Positions 37,042-37,046 of a stretch of DNA of 37,046 bases are shown here, one piece after another; the first letter of the stretch is position 1, and every line of letters starts with the position of its first letter. A program made the position numbers and the translations under genes. A model generated the notes under the pieces. The model saw only the letters and a program-made list of their open reading frames with translations. It did not search any database and was not told where the DNA came from. The stretch lies in assembly GCA_946479515.1 (NCBI GenBank), contig CAMLGF010000038.1:1-37046 (forward strand), written 5' to 3'. Source of the DNA: an uncultured Pseudomonadota bacterium. Its GTDB lineage: Bacteria; Pseudomonadota; Gammaproteobacteria; Steroidobacterales; Steroidobacteraceae.

Positions 37042-37046
37042 CGCGT

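Noticed and set aside
36829..37046. Integron attC, tRNA or rRNA end at the right edge
   Set aside because: The repeats do not match the attC RYYYAAC/GTTRRRY core arrangement, and no cloverleaf or rRNA sequence is recognised.

Overview
The window is GC-rich (about two thirds G+C by eye), densely coded DNA from a Gram-negative bacterium. Outer-membrane-type lipoproteins, ExbB/ExbD, a PQQ dehydrogenase, an AraC regulator, a GGDEF enzyme and an ECF sigma/kinase pair suggest a free-living soil or water gammaproteobacterium of the Steroidobacter/Lysobacterales kind. That placement is an inference from gene content. I see no tRNA, rRNA, CRISPR array, transposase or phage gene, so this looks like chromosome.

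Layout. 0.1-3.6 kb (minus strand): two small unknown proteins, then a lemA/DUF2207 membrane pair. 3.8-6.3 kb: a small unknown gene and two paralogous lipoproteins flanking a periplasmic cupin protein. 6.4-13.0 kb (minus): a tight operon of three large lipoproteins built of Ig/FN3-like modules and beta-propeller repeats. 13.1-16.5 kb (plus): divergent from that operon, an ECF sigma factor followed by a transmembrane Ser/Thr kinase with a TPR-like sensor half. 16.5-19.8 kb (minus): a GNAT enzyme, a probable small-RNA gene with a near-consensus promoter and terminator, and a membrane PQQ sugar dehydrogenase. 20-22.5 kb: a small disordered protein, an AraC regulator and a divergent secreted beta-propeller (lactonase-like). 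22.6-25.8 kb (minus): a CHASE3/PAS histidine kinase, a cysteine-containing secreted protein, a DUF4184 membrane protein and a second small disordered protein. 25.9-28.3 kb: a gluconate-2-dehydrogenase-subunit-3-like gene divergent from a GMC flavin dehydrogenase. 28.3-30.9 kb (minus): a YihY membrane protein and a GH5 glycanase lipoprotein. 31.2-31.5 kb: a broken NTF2-like gene. 31.6-34.0 kb (minus): an ExbB-ExbD operon whose third gene is not TonB. 34-37 kb: yjdM, a diguanylate cyclase with a jelly-roll-like periplasmic domain, and an unknown/tautomerase gene pair preceded by several dyads.

How it may fit together. Two periplasmic sugar-oxidising systems (PQQ dehydrogenase; GMC plus subunit 3), a GH5 glycanase and an energy-coupling ExbBD unit fit use of plant or soil carbohydrate. 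The most distinctive unit is the sigma/kinase pair back to back with the lipoprotein operon. The sigma factor carries threonines where ordinary ECF factors carry acidic residues in region 2, as in the described kinase-activated EcfK/EcfP type, so a phospho-switched surface-lipoprotein programme is a testable hypothesis. Three of these lipoproteins and the GH5 enzyme share an unusual N-terminus: lipobox Cys, oligo-Gly, then a Pro/Ser linker; the third operon lipoprotein has a weaker form of it.
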